Assembly (NCBI RefSeq): GCF_027270315.1
Contig: NZ_CP114413.1
Span: 62,001 to 126,000, forward strand
Length of the DNA: 64,000 nucleotides
Direction of reading: 5' to 3'
Origin: Streptomyces cinnabarinus
GTDB taxonomy: Bacteria; Actinomycetota; Actinomycetes; Streptomycetales; Streptomycetaceae
Within the stretch, counting starts at the first letter, position 1. Every line of letters starts with the position of its first letter. Position numbers and translations under genes: made by a program. This document shows positions 34,687 through 42,796 of the stretch, piece after piece. A model generated the notes under the pieces. The model ran no database searches. It saw nothing but the letters and a program-made list of their open reading frames with translations, and was not told where the DNA came from.

Positions 34687-35520
34687 ATGATTCCGCGGCC
34701 CACCCTCACCATCGTCACGACAGCGAGCGCCTGCGCCCTCGCGCTCGGCACCATCACCCCCGCCCTGGCCACTCCCGCCACGGACGACGACAAGGCCATG
34801 GTCTCCGTGTTCCACGGCGTTCCCGGACTGACCGTGGACGTCTACGCCAACGGCGACGAGCTGTTGAGTGACTTCAAGCCCGGTACGGTCACCGACCCGC
34901 AGGCCCTGGCCGCCGGGACCTACGACATCCAGGTCTTCGCAGCGGGTCAGGGACCCGACGGGAATCCGGCCATCGAGAAGAAGATCGAGGTACCCGCCGG
35001 GGCGAACGCCACGATCGCCGCCCATCTGTCCGCCGACGGCACGCCCCAGCTGACGGCCTTCGTCAACGACGTGTCGAAGGTCGACGCCGGCAAGGCGCGG
35101 CTGACGGTGCGCCATGTGGCCGCCGCGCCCGCCGTCGACGTCCGGGCCGACGGGCAGCCCGTGTTCAAGGGGCTGGAGAACCCCAAGGAGGACACCGCCG
35201 AGGTCGGCGCCGGCACGATCTCCGCCGATGTCGTCCTGGCCGGAACCGACGCCGTGGCCATCGGCCCGGCGGACCTCGACCTCCAGGAAGGCACCAGCAA
35301 CGTCGTCTACGCCTGGGGCAGCGCCGAGGACAAGAACCTGGCCCTCAAGACGCAGACCTTCGAGGGAATGGAGTCGGCGCCCCAGGCGGTGCACGCGGGT
35401 GGCAACGGCGCCGCCGCGGGCTCGAACTCCTCGGGCCAGTGGCTCGCCTGGGCCGCCGCGGGTGGCGCCATCACCCTCAGCGTCCTGGTGGCCCGTCGCC
35501 TCTCGGACCGCCGTGTGTGA
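34687..35520 (+). CDS. DUF4397-domain secreted/membrane-anchored protein, 277 aa
   Basis: Signal peptide (TIVTTASACALALGTITPALA), a DUF4397-type beta domain: VSVFHGVPGLTVDVYANG, AGTYDIQVFAAGQG, then a second unit starting ARLTVRHVAAAPAVDVRADG, and a C-terminal hydrophobic segment with an RRLSDRR tail. ATG at 34687 is chosen over 34678 because GAAGGA is ten bases before the former and directly abuts the latter. There is no clear LPxTG motif before the C-terminal helix, although the next gene is a sortase. Cell-surface role likely. Confidence 0.85.
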   Translation: MIPRPTLTIVTTASACALALGTITPALATPATDDDKAMVSVFHGVPGLTVDVYANGDELLSDFKPGTVTDPQALAAGTYDIQVFAAGQGPDGNPAIEKKIEVPAGANATIAAHLSADGTPQLTAFVNDVSKVDAGKARLTVRHVAAAPAVDVRADGQPVFKGLENPKEDTAEVGAGTISADVVLAGTDAVAIGPADLDLQEGTSNVVYAWGSAEDKNLALKTQTFEGMESAPQAVHAGGNGAAAGSNSSGQWLAWAAAGGAITLSVLVARRLSDRRV

Positions 35521-36157
35521 CTCCGCCCGGCGAAGCGGCGGCCGGACGGTGGCCCTGACCGCGGTGGCGGTGGCCGCGCTGACGACGGCGGCCCTCGTCA
35601 CGGCGCCCTCCGCCACCGGGCCGGCCGCGCCTCCTGCCGACTTCGGGCCGACCGCGGGCACACCGGCCCGGAGCGCCGCGGCAGCCGGCCCGGACACCCC
35701 TGGGCGGGCCCCGCCACCCGAACGCGTCCGCGTGGCCGCCGTCGGCCTCGACGCCCGGATCCGCCCCGTAGGGGTGACCGGGCAGGGCGCGGTGAGCATA
35801 CCCGCCGATCCTTCCGTCGCCGGGTGGTACCGCTACGGCCCCGCACCGGGAAGCTCCCAGGGGTCGGCGGTGCTGGTCGGGCACGTGGACAGCGACACCG
35901 GCGCCCTGGGCGAGTTGGCCGCGCTCTACGACGTACGCACGGGCGACCGCGTCGAAGTACGACGCACCGGAGCCGAACCCGTCGCCTACCGCATCACATC
36001 GCGCTCGACAGTTCCCAAGGACCGCCTCTCGCCTGCCGTGTTCCGTCGGACGGGCGCTCCGGTCCTCACCCTCATCACCTGCGCGCCCCCCTTCGAACCG
36101 GAGCGCGGCGGCTACCTGTCCAATCTCGTCGTCACGGCGCAGCCACTGCGGGGCTGA
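35513..36157 (+). CDS. Class F sortase, 214 aa
   Basis: Cysteine transpeptidase of the cell envelope. N-terminal membrane anchor (VALTAVAVAALTTAALVTA), then the beta-barrel with the catalytic His in VLVGHVDSD, the catalytic Cys in LTLITCAPPF and the Arg in ERGGYLSNLVV. GTG at 35513 overlaps the DUF4397 stop by eight bases. Class F members are common in actinomycetes and their sorting substrates often lack the classical LPxTG. The DUF4397 protein in front is the natural candidate substrate. Confidence 0.9.
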   Translation: MCDSARRSGGRTVALTAVAVAALTTAALVTAPSATGPAAPPADFGPTAGTPARSAAAAGPDTPGRAPPPERVRVAAVGLDARIRPVGVTGQGAVSIPADPSVAGWYRYGPAPGSSQGSAVLVGHVDSDTGALGELAALYDVRTGDRVEVRRTGAEPVAYRITSRSTVPKDRLSPAVFRRTGAPVLTLITCAPPFEPERGGYLSNLVVTAQPLRG

Positions 36158-36177
36158 GAGACAGAGCGGAGCGGACG

Positions 36178-36552
36178 GTGACCCACGTCGATCACGCCCA
36201 CCTGGTGGACCTGGCACGGGGCAACGCCGCGTCCCGCGAGGACGCCGACGCCCTGCGCCACATCGCCCGGTGCGCGCCGTGCCGGCAGGAACTGGACGGG
36301 ATCACACGGGTGGTGGCCGCGGCGTCCGGCGTCGGCGCGTCGGACTTGCCCGTCGGGCCCCCGCCGCGGGTGTGGCAACGCATCGAGCGAGAACTCTTCG
36401 AGACCGCGGAGCCCGCACCCGTGTCGGTCGCCGACCATTCCGATGCCCTTCCCGCCGGAGCGCCGAAAGGACACCCCGCCGTGAGGTGTCTCCTGCTCGC
36501 GGCCCTCGGCGGCATCCTGCTCGCCCGCTGGCTCAGACGCGCTTGGCGGTGA
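36178..36552 (+). CDS. Zinc-finger anti-sigma factor with C-terminal membrane segment, 124 aa
   Basis: The ZAS signature is H-x3-C-x2-C (HIARCAPCRQEL, residues about 28-40) in an N-terminal helical domain; residues 98-118 (VRCLLLAALGGILLARWL) form a membrane segment. Start GTG at 36178 follows GGAGC. Ending an operon that begins with an ECF sigma gene, it should hold that sigma factor inactive at the membrane until a signal arrives. Confidence 0.8.
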   Translation: MTHVDHAHLVDLARGNAASREDADALRHIARCAPCRQELDGITRVVAAASGVGASDLPVGPPPRVWQRIERELFETAEPAPVSVADHSDALPAGAPKGHPAVRCLLLAALGGILLARWLRRAWR

Positions 36553-36655
36553 GGTCCCTTTCCGCACCGTCCCCGCTCTCCGACCTGCCGCGGGAAATCC
36601 AGGAGTTGGGCCACGCCGGCCGTGCCAACCTGCCGGCCTGGCAGGATCCCATCTC

Positions 36656-37474
36656 ATGAGTTCTGGCCAATGGGGCACCCATGGGATCGAGATGAGCGCG
36701 GATCGCGTGATCAAGCGGTTCGCGTCGAGAACGGACGGTCGCGCTGAGCGTGAGTGGCGGGGACTGACGCTGTTGGCTGCTCACGCTCCGGGGCTGGCTC
36801 CTGAGCCCTGGGAGGCAGACCTCGCGGTCGACAGGCCCGTCGTGGTGATGTCTCGATTGGAGGGCGTTCCTCTGCACGGCACTGCCATGGGCGAGAAGGA
36901 ACTGGAAGCCTTCACCGGGGCCGTGGACTCGCTCCATAGAGCAGTGCCGATCGATGTGGTTCGCAGGGTTCCGCTCAGACCAGGTCGGCCGAGCCAACTC
37001 ATCGGCCTCCTCGACAGGTGGGCGGTGGACATCCCGGCCCAGGCTGGCGGGCTGGTGCGGCAAGCCTTGGACGCAGGGCTGGGCTGGCTGCCCATGTCTG
37101 GGCTCGCATCGGACACCTGGCAAGAGGTTCCCGAGGTATTCGGCCCAGGCGACGGGAATCTCGCCAACTACTTGTGGGAGGGCTCCAGGGTCCAGGTCGT
37201 CGACTTCGAGGATTCAGGCCGTAGCGATAGCGCCTTTGAACTGGCGGAAATCACCGAGCATGTCGGCAGCTGGGTCGAGCACCCGCTGGACGTCTCTGCG
37301 TTCTTGGACCGGTTCGACCTCACTGCCGTGGAAACTGCGCGCCTGCGGGAGTGCCGGAGACTGCTGGCTCTGGTCTGGCTGTTCCTGCTGGCGAGAGACG
37401 ATCCCGAGCGTCCCCGAAACCCTGCCGGCACGGTGGAGAAGCAGGCGGCCCGGCTCCTGGGGCTGCTGGGCTGA
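36656..37474 (+). CDS. APH-like (aminoglycoside phosphotransferase family) protein, 272 aa
   Basis: Kinase-like fold: IKRFASRTDGRAEREWRGL is the small-lobe lysine region, VMSRLEGVPLHG the hinge and FGPGDGNLANYLW with VVDFEDSGRSD the catalytic and metal loops (GDxxxxN and the DF[D/E] counterpart). The usual His of HGD is Pro here and the DFG-like Asp is followed by Glu, so activity is not assured. No evidence it gives antibiotic resistance. Single gene. Confidence 0.85.
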   Translation: MSSGQWGTHGIEMSADRVIKRFASRTDGRAEREWRGLTLLAAHAPGLAPEPWEADLAVDRPVVVMSRLEGVPLHGTAMGEKELEAFTGAVDSLHRAVPIDVVRRVPLRPGRPSQLIGLLDRWAVDIPAQAGGLVRQALDAGLGWLPMSGLASDTWQEVPEVFGPGDGNLANYLWEGSRVQVVDFEDSGRSDSAFELAEITEHVGSWVEHPLDVSAFLDRFDLTAVETARLRECRRLLALVWLFLLARDDPERPRNPAGTVEKQAARLLGLLG

Positions 37475-37657
37475 CTGATCTCGCCCACTGCCGGAAGGGC
37501 CACCGGGCATAGCGCGTCGGACGGCTTCCGGGGTGGCCAGCAGGGGCGACGATCGTCAACAGCTGCTGACAGTGCGCATGGCTCGTTGAGCCGCTCAAGG
37601 TCAACACGCGCACGGCCTCCGCTCGGCGACAGTCCACGGACGCCCGACAGGGGCGGC

Positions 37658-38767
37658 TCATTCGCCCGATCTCTGCCCCCCTCTCGACGTCTGAGGCGAC
37701 TTCGCCGCCTCGGCCTCCGCCTTCGCGTCGCTCACCGCGGCGGCGGCCTGTTTCCCGGCCTCGTCGGCCGCCGCGGCGGCGTCGAGGGAAACGGTCCAGC
37801 CGGCGTCGAGTTCCGGAGTCCGGTCCTGGTCCGACTTGTCGTCGGTGTCGGCGGCGGACGCTTGCGCAGGGTGCGCGGTTGAGGGAGGTGCCTCCGCCGA
37901 CTGGTCGCCGAACGCTCGGGTGACGGTCCGCACCGCCTCGGTCAGCTCCCCCGGGATCACCCAGAACGTGTTGTTGTCGCTGCCCGCCAAGTGCGGGAGC
38001 GTCTCAAGGTACTTGTAGGCGAGGACCTTCGGGTCGGCGTTGTTGCGGTGGACGGCCTGGAAGACGAGTTCCACTGCCTTTGCCTCGCCGTCCGCCCGCA
38101 AGATCATGGCCTGTTGGGCGCCTTGGGCCTCCAGGATGTCCTTCTGCCTCGTGCCCTCCGCCGTGAGGATCTTGGCTTGCCGCTCCCCTTCGGCGTGCAG
38201 GATGGCCGCGCGTTTGTCACGCTCGGCCCGCATCTGCTTCTCCATCGCTTCCTTGATGGTGGCCGGTGGGTCGATGGCCTTGATCTCGACGCGGTTGACC
38301 CTGATGCCCCACTTGCCGGTGGCGTCGTCCAGGACCGCGCGGAGCCGGGAGTTGATCTCCTCACGCGAGGTGAGTGTCTCCTCCAGATCCATGCTGCCGA
38401 TGACATTCCGCAGCGTGGTCACGGTGAGCTGATCGATCGCCTGCAGGTAGTCGGCGACCTCGTAGGCCGCCGCCCGCGGGTCGGTGATCTGGTAGTAGAG
38501 CACGGTGTCGATGTTCACCACGAGGTTGTCCTCGGTGATCACCGGCCTGGGGTCGGACGAATAGACCTGCTCTCGCACGTCGAGTTTGGTGTTGATGCGG
38601 TCCGCCACCGGCAGCACCAGGTTCAGGCCGGGTTGCAGCGTCCGGCGGTAGCGGCCGAACCGCTCGACGTTGTAGCGGCGCGCCTGCGGGACGATCCGCA
38701 CGGTGGCGGCCACCAGGAACACGACGACAAGGACCGCTACCAGGGCGAGGATGACAACGGGATCCAC
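37658..38767 (-). CDS. SPFH/Band 7 (stomatin-like) membrane protein, 369 aa
   Basis: N-terminal membrane segment (VVILALVAVLVVVFLVAATV), then the SPFH domain (NVERFGRYRRTLQPGLNLVLPVADRI, about residues 33-200), a coiled-coil of Ala/Glu/Lys-rich repeats (about 185-260: EKQMRAERDKRAAILHAEG) and a low-complexity Ala-rich tail of about 80 residues. SPFH proteins form membrane rings and microdomains and associate with NfeD partners, whose gene lies 29 bases upstream. Confidence 0.93.
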   Translation of the reverse strand: MDPVVILALVAVLVVVFLVAATVRIVPQARRYNVERFGRYRRTLQPGLNLVLPVADRINTKLDVREQVYSSDPRPVITEDNLVVNIDTVLYYQITDPRAAAYEVADYLQAIDQLTVTTLRNVIGSMDLEETLTSREEINSRLRAVLDDATGKWGIRVNRVEIKAIDPPATIKEAMEKQMRAERDKRAAILHAEGERQAKILTAEGTRQKDILEAQGAQQAMILRADGEAKAVELVFQAVHRNNADPKVLAYKYLETLPHLAGSDNNTFWVIPGELTEAVRTVTRAFGDQSAEAPPSTAHPAQASAADTDDKSDQDRTPELDAGWTVSLDAAAAADEAGKQAAAAVSDAKAEAEAAKSPQTSRGGQRSGE

Positions 38768-38796
38768 AGTGCCTCCGTTACTGAATGTTCAGCCGT

Positions 38797-39234
38797 TCAC
38801 GGAAGGAGTTCTCGGGGGTAGACGATGGCCGTGGCGCCTTCGATCTCCATGACATCCACCAGCGCTCCCACCGGGATGACAAGGCTTTCGTCCAAGGCGC
38901 GGGCCGACCATTCCTCGCCGGACAGTTTGATGAGCCCGTGGGTCGCGGTGACCTCCTGAATGACCTCGGCCCGCTTGCCGATCAGGGCGTCGCTGCCCTC
39001 GTACGTGAGCGGTTGTTGCGCTATATGCCGCATCGCGACGGGGCGAGCGATCAGCAGGCCCGCTGCCGCTGTCACCCCGAGAGCCACAAGCTGGCCGAGG
39101 AGGCCGACCCCCACACCAGCGACTACGGCGGCAACCAGCGCCGCGCCCGCCAGCAACCCGAAGACCAGCGTCAAGGTGAAAAACTCCGCGGCACCCAGTG
39201 CCGCGGCGGCGAGCAGCCATACGAACCACGGCAT
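38797..39234 (-). CDS. NfeD-family membrane protein, 145 aa
   Basis: Membrane segments at about residues 1-20, 26-46 and 50-67, followed by an OB-fold C-terminal domain (LIGKRAEVIQEVTATHGLIKLSGEEWSARA; ALVDVMEIEGATAIVYP). The short (soluble-domain-plus-membrane) NfeD form usually pairs with an SPFH protein, as here; the two genes are in one operon, SPFH downstream. Confidence 0.92.
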   Translation of the reverse strand: MPWFVWLLAAAALGAAEFFTLTLVFGLLAGAALVAAVVAGVGVGLLGQLVALGVTAAAGLLIARPVAMRHIAQQPLTYEGSDALIGKRAEVIQEVTATHGLIKLSGEEWSARALDESLVIPVGALVDVMEIEGATAIVYPRELLP

Positions 39235-39557
39235 TGAATCGCCCTCCTTCAGGGGCCTTGTCCACCAAGCTACTCCCGGGCCGGGCAGTACAGACGACAG
39301 CTGTGGTTCTTGACGGCGAAACCGCTCTCGCGGGGGCGCCGACGAGTCCCTGCCGGACGCGGGCGTCCCTGCCGCCGGCCGGGGTGAGAAGGAGGCCCGC
39401 GAGCAGTGTGCCCCCGCGCCCGGGCCCCGTCACTGCCGGGGTCCGGCAGTGTCCGAGCGCCCGGACTGCACGGATTCAGCATCCCGATCCCACCATCGAC
39501 GGCTTGATCGGTCCGCACGCCTTGATCATGGCCGAACCCACTGATTGGCTGGTCGGC
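39235..39557. other. 323-base region between NfeD and acetyltransferase genes
   Basis: No credible gene; it must hold the divergent promoters for nfeD and the GNAT gene. Some G/C-rich open frames exist on both strands, but none has a ribosome binding site and supporting codon usage. Confidence 0.4.
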
Positions 39558-40097
39558 ATGACTGAACTCGGACCGGTCGCCTGGCCGCCTGCCCCGATCA
39601 AGACCGAGCGACTTGTGCTCCGTGAGCCCGAGGCGCGGGACCGTGCGGCGTTCATCGAGCTGCTCGCCTCGCCGGAAGTGAACGCCTACGTCGGCGGTCC
39701 CCGCCCGCGTGACGAGCTGGAGCACGAGATGCCTGAGGTGCCCCAGCGGTGGCCCGGGAGCTTCGTCGTTGATCTCGACGGGGTGATGATCGGCCAGATC
39801 CTGCTCAGAAGGGCCACCGGGCACCGCCGCCCGGCTGCCGCGGGGAAGGCCGATCTCGGCTATCTGTTCCTGCCGCGGACATGGGGATTCGGGTACGCCG
39901 CCGAGGCGTGCGCGGCGGCACTCGATTGGTTGGAGGGCGTCCTTCCCGCCGAGCCGGTGGTGCTCACCACCCAGACCGCCAACGTCGCCTCGATGCGCCT
40001 AGCGGCGAAGCTGGGGTTCACCGAGGTCGAGCGGTTCCGAGCCTGGGACGCCGAGCAGTGGCTCGGCCAGCGGTCCCCGGCCACGACGTCCACATGA
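39558..40097 (+). CDS. GNAT N-acetyltransferase, 179 aa
   Basis: RimJ/RimL-type GNAT: it begins TERLVLREPEARDRAAFIELLASPEV, and has GKADLGYLFLPRTWGFGYAAEACAAALDW with the acetyl-CoA-binding pyrophosphate loop (the R/Q-x-x-G-x-G/A equivalent here is TWGFGYA) and TQTANVASMRLAAKLGFTEVER. Two ATGs are possible (39528 and 39558); neither has a strong ribosome binding site and the second gives the common N-terminus MTELGPV. Substrate unknown. Confidence 0.85.
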   Translation: MTELGPVAWPPAPIKTERLVLREPEARDRAAFIELLASPEVNAYVGGPRPRDELEHEMPEVPQRWPGSFVVDLDGVMIGQILLRRATGHRRPAAAGKADLGYLFLPRTWGFGYAAEACAAALDWLEGVLPAEPVVLTTQTANVASMRLAAKLGFTEVERFRAWDAEQWLGQRSPATTST

Positions 40098-40224
40098 GCT
40101 CGTACTCGAGAATGCGGATTCGGCAGTGCGGATGCATGCTGCGGTCACGGCCGCCAGGTGGTTCGGCTGAGCCCGAGAGAAGCGACCCGCCGCAGGATTC
40201 CGCGCGGCCTCCCGCCGAACCGGG

Positions 40225-40905
40225 TCAGTTGCCGATCCGCCGTCGGGCTGTCGTGTCGTGCAGGCCCGGCGGGACATACCCCGCGTCTCGCGCCGAGAGG
40301 GTGGTACCGGGCGGGACGATCTTGTCGATCTCGTCCAGCACGTCCGGCGGCAGCGGGCTGTCCGCCGCGCCCAACTGCTCCTCCAGCTGGGACAGCGTGC
40401 GCGGGCCGATGATCGGCGCGGTGACCGCCGGGTGTGCGAGGACGAAGTTGAGGGCGAGCTCGATCAGGGTGATCCCGGCCTGCTCGGCCAGGACGGCGAG
40501 CGCCTCGACGGCCTCCAGTTTGGCCGCGCTCTCCGCGCTGTCGACGTCGAAGCGTCCCGGCTGACGGGCCGCTCGGCTGGACTCCGGCTGGGGTCGGCCC
40601 GTTCGGTAGCGCCCCGTCAGCCAGCCACCGGCGAGCGGGCTCCACGGAATCACCGCCAGCCCGTACCGCTGCGCCACCGGGAGAACCTCGGCCTCCACGC
40701 CGCGGGTAAGGATCGAGTACGGCGGCTGCTCGGGCACCACCCGCTCGCGGCCCCGCTTCTCCGCGGTCCACTGCCCCTCGACGATCCGGGACGGAGGGAA
40801 CGTGGAGGTGCCGAGGTAGCGGACCTTGCCCTGACGGACGAGATCGGAGAGCGTGCCGAGCGTCTCGTCGAAGTCCGTGTCCTCCTCCTCCGGGCGGTGC
40901 ACCTG
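40225..40905 (-). pseudogene. Aldo/keto reductase, N-terminal part removed by IS605-type element C
   Basis: The remaining frame starts in QVHRPEEEDTDFDETLG, which is the middle of the TIM-barrel (the catalytic Tyr, Lys and Asp are upstream and missing), and continues through GKVRYLGTSTFPPS, YGLAVIPWSPLAGGW and the C-terminal AELALNFV-like helix to VPPGLHDT. Normal family members are about 320-330 residues; only about 227 are left. The right side of element C does not continue with the missing part; an IS1182-type element follows instead. Confidence 0.85.
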
Positions 40906-40943
40906 TTGAAGTGCTCTCCCGGCTGAAGCCGGGAGATTCCCTC

Positions 40944-42266
40944 CTACCTTGCGGTGGCGGGCTTGACGCCGCGGGGGCGCCTGGCGACTGCCCTTCCGGC
41001 AGCCGGGACGAGCGCGTGGCCCATCCGGTACAGGTGCAGGATGTTCCGTGCGGCGTTGTGGTCCGCGTTGTCGGACCAGCCGCAGCCTTCGTTCTTGCAT
41101 ACGAACACGGCCTGGGACTGCCGGCTGCCCGGTGTGGTGAAGCCGCACATCGAGCAGCGCCGGGAGGTACCGGGGGCGGGAACCTTGTGCACGGTGCCGC
41201 CGTGGCGGGCGGCCTTGTACGTCAGCATCGTCACGGTGCGTCCCCACGCCTCCTGGCTGATGGAGCGGTTGAGGCCGGACTTCTGGGCGACGTTCTTCCC
41301 TGGGTTCTCGATGGTGCCTCTGGCACTCTTGACCATGTTCGGGATGTCCAGTTTTTCCACCACGATCACGCCGTAGGTGCGGGCAAGGTGGGTGGTGGTC
41401 TGGTGCTGCCAGTCACTCGCCCTGCGCTTGGCTGTCGCGCGCAGGCTTGCGATCTGGTCGTAGGTCCGCTTCAGCCGGCTGGAGGTTTTCTGGCCCGGCT
41501 TGCGGAAGCTCTTGCGGTGCGCGGCCCGCTGTTCCAGGCGGAGCAGCCTGGCCTTTTCGTCGAGGTTGAGCCACTTGTCCCGGTCGGCCGTGCCGTCCGG
41601 GAGGCGGGCGGGGCGACCGTGGTCCTGGTGGTGGCCGTCGGACAGGGCCAGGGGGATGTTGACTCCGGCGTCGATGCCGACCTCGGGACCGGTGTGCGGC
41701 TCGGGCACGGTGGCGAGGGTCTGGACGCGGAAGGCGATGTGCCAGCCGAGCGCGTCCTTGACCAGCCGGGCGCCGGTGATCTTGTTGTCGGTGCTGGCGG
41801 CCTTGCCGATGGGGAGGTCTTTGGTCCAGCGGAAGCGGACGCGGCCGATCTTGGGGATGTTGACCATGCCCCAGCGGCGGTGCACGCGCTTGATCTGAAG
41901 GTCGCGGCCTTGCGGGACGTCCACGCTCATCACCGTGCGGAAACGGGCCTTGAAGTTCGGCGCTTCGGCCCGGCCGTCCCAGCAGTTCTTCCACGCCTGG
42001 AAGTACGTCTTCAACACCGCCTGGGCGGCCTGGGCGGGAAGGGCCGCGAGCCAGTCGATGTCCCTGCGGGCCTGGCGGATCGCGGCGTCCGCCGCGGCAA
42101 GCGTGCGCCTGCCCTTCGGCAGCATCGTCCACCAGTCGTGCAGGAGGTTCCACGTCGTACGGGCGGCGTGCGCCTGGGCGTCGATGAGCCGGATCTGTGC
42201 AGGGGTCAGTGCCAGCCGGGCGCGGTGCCCGAACTGCCGCCTCTCCTGCGCACGTTCCGTTGCCAC
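40944..42266 (-). CDS. tnpB: TnpB RNA-guided nuclease of element C, 440 aa
   Basis: A different TnpB lineage from those in elements A and B. Catalytic residues: Asp in EVGIDAGVNIPLAL, Glu in IVVEKLDIPNMV, Asp in SDNADHNAARN. Zinc ribbon: CSMCG and CKNEGCG. The N-terminus HRARLALTPAQIRLIDAQ is the family's usual opening helix. The start is 23 bases from the divergent tnpA start. All motifs are intact, so it may be an active nuclease with an omega RNA from the tnpB-side end. Confidence 0.9.
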   Translation of the reverse strand: MATERAQERRQFGHRARLALTPAQIRLIDAQAHAARTTWNLLHDWWTMLPKGRRTLAAADAAIRQARRDIDWLAALPAQAAQAVLKTYFQAWKNCWDGRAEAPNFKARFRTVMSVDVPQGRDLQIKRVHRRWGMVNIPKIGRVRFRWTKDLPIGKAASTDNKITGARLVKDALGWHIAFRVQTLATVPEPHTGPEVGIDAGVNIPLALSDGHHQDHGRPARLPDGTADRDKWLNLDEKARLLRLEQRAAHRKSFRKPGQKTSSRLKRTYDQIASLRATAKRRASDWQHQTTTHLARTYGVIVVEKLDIPNMVKSARGTIENPGKNVAQKSGLNRSISQEAWGRTVTMLTYKAARHGGTVHKVPAPGTSRRCSMCGFTTPGSRQSQAVFVCKNEGCGWSDNADHNAARNILHLYRMGHALVPAAGRAVARRPRGVKPATAR

Positions 42267-42289
42267 ACGATCACTGTAGCATTCGGTCT

Positions 42290-42718
42290 ATGTCACCGCG
42301 CTGGAATCCAAATCCCGATGTACGCACCGGCCGTCACGTCGTCTACAACCTTCATGTCCACTTGGTATTCGTCACCAAGTACCGGCGCGGGGCCATGACA
42401 GGCGAGATGCTGACGCGCTGCGAAGAGATCATGCGAGAGGTCTGCGAGGACTTCGAGGCTGAACTGAAGCAGTTCAACGGCGAAGAGGACCACGTCCACC
42501 TGCTCGTGCACTACCCGCCCAAAGTCCAGCTCTCCAAGCTGGTCAACTCCCTCAAGGGCGTCTCCTCCCGCTACCTGCGCAAGGAGTACGACGCTCACGT
42601 CCGCCGCTACCTGTGGGGCGGCCACTTCTGGTCCGGCTCCTACTTCGCCGGAAGCTGTGGCGGGGCGCCACTGACCGTCGTTCGCCAGTACATCGAGAAC
42701 CAGCAACGCCCCGTGTGA
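42290..42718 (+). CDS. tnpA: IS200/IS605 TnpA transposase (HUH, Y1), 142 aa
   Basis: Single-strand transposase: the HUH metal site is EDHVHLLVHYPP and the nucleophilic Tyr is in VVRQYIENQQ near the C-terminus, with the NLHVHLVFVTKYRRG N-terminal strand. Length is normal. It acts on hairpins at the element ends and could also move the tnpA-less elements A and B if their ends match. Codon use is somewhat less G/C-rich than surrounding genes. Confidence 0.95.
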   Translation: MSPRWNPNPDVRTGRHVVYNLHVHLVFVTKYRRGAMTGEMLTRCEEIMREVCEDFEAELKQFNGEEDHVHLLVHYPPKVQLSKLVNSLKGVSSRYLRKEYDAHVRRYLWGGHFWSGSYFAGSCGGAPLTVVRQYIENQQRPV

Positions 42719-42796
42719 CGGCCGTCGTGGGCGCCGGTCAACAGCGCGGATCCGCGCCCACAACCGAGGCCAGAGCAGTTCTGAGATGCGCATCAC

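Larger units (their letters stand above)
40906..42790 (-). mobile_element. IS605-type element C with divergent tnpB and tnpA
   Basis: The element carries tnpA and tnpB pointing apart. The tnpB-side (right) end has a hairpin with perfect nine-base arms at 40916-40935 (CTCCCGGCT / AGCCGGGAG) and then TTCAAC next to the aldo/keto reductase. The tnpA-side end has a subterminal hairpin at 42729-42763 (GTGGGCGC / GCGCCCAC). The exact left border is not certain because the neighbouring target sequence is lost; I place it just before the IS1182-type element. Confidence 0.75.

Noticed and set aside
36656..37474. APH-like gene as an antibiotic resistance gene
   Set aside because: The HGD and DFD motifs are altered and there is no resistance context, so only the fold family is claimed.
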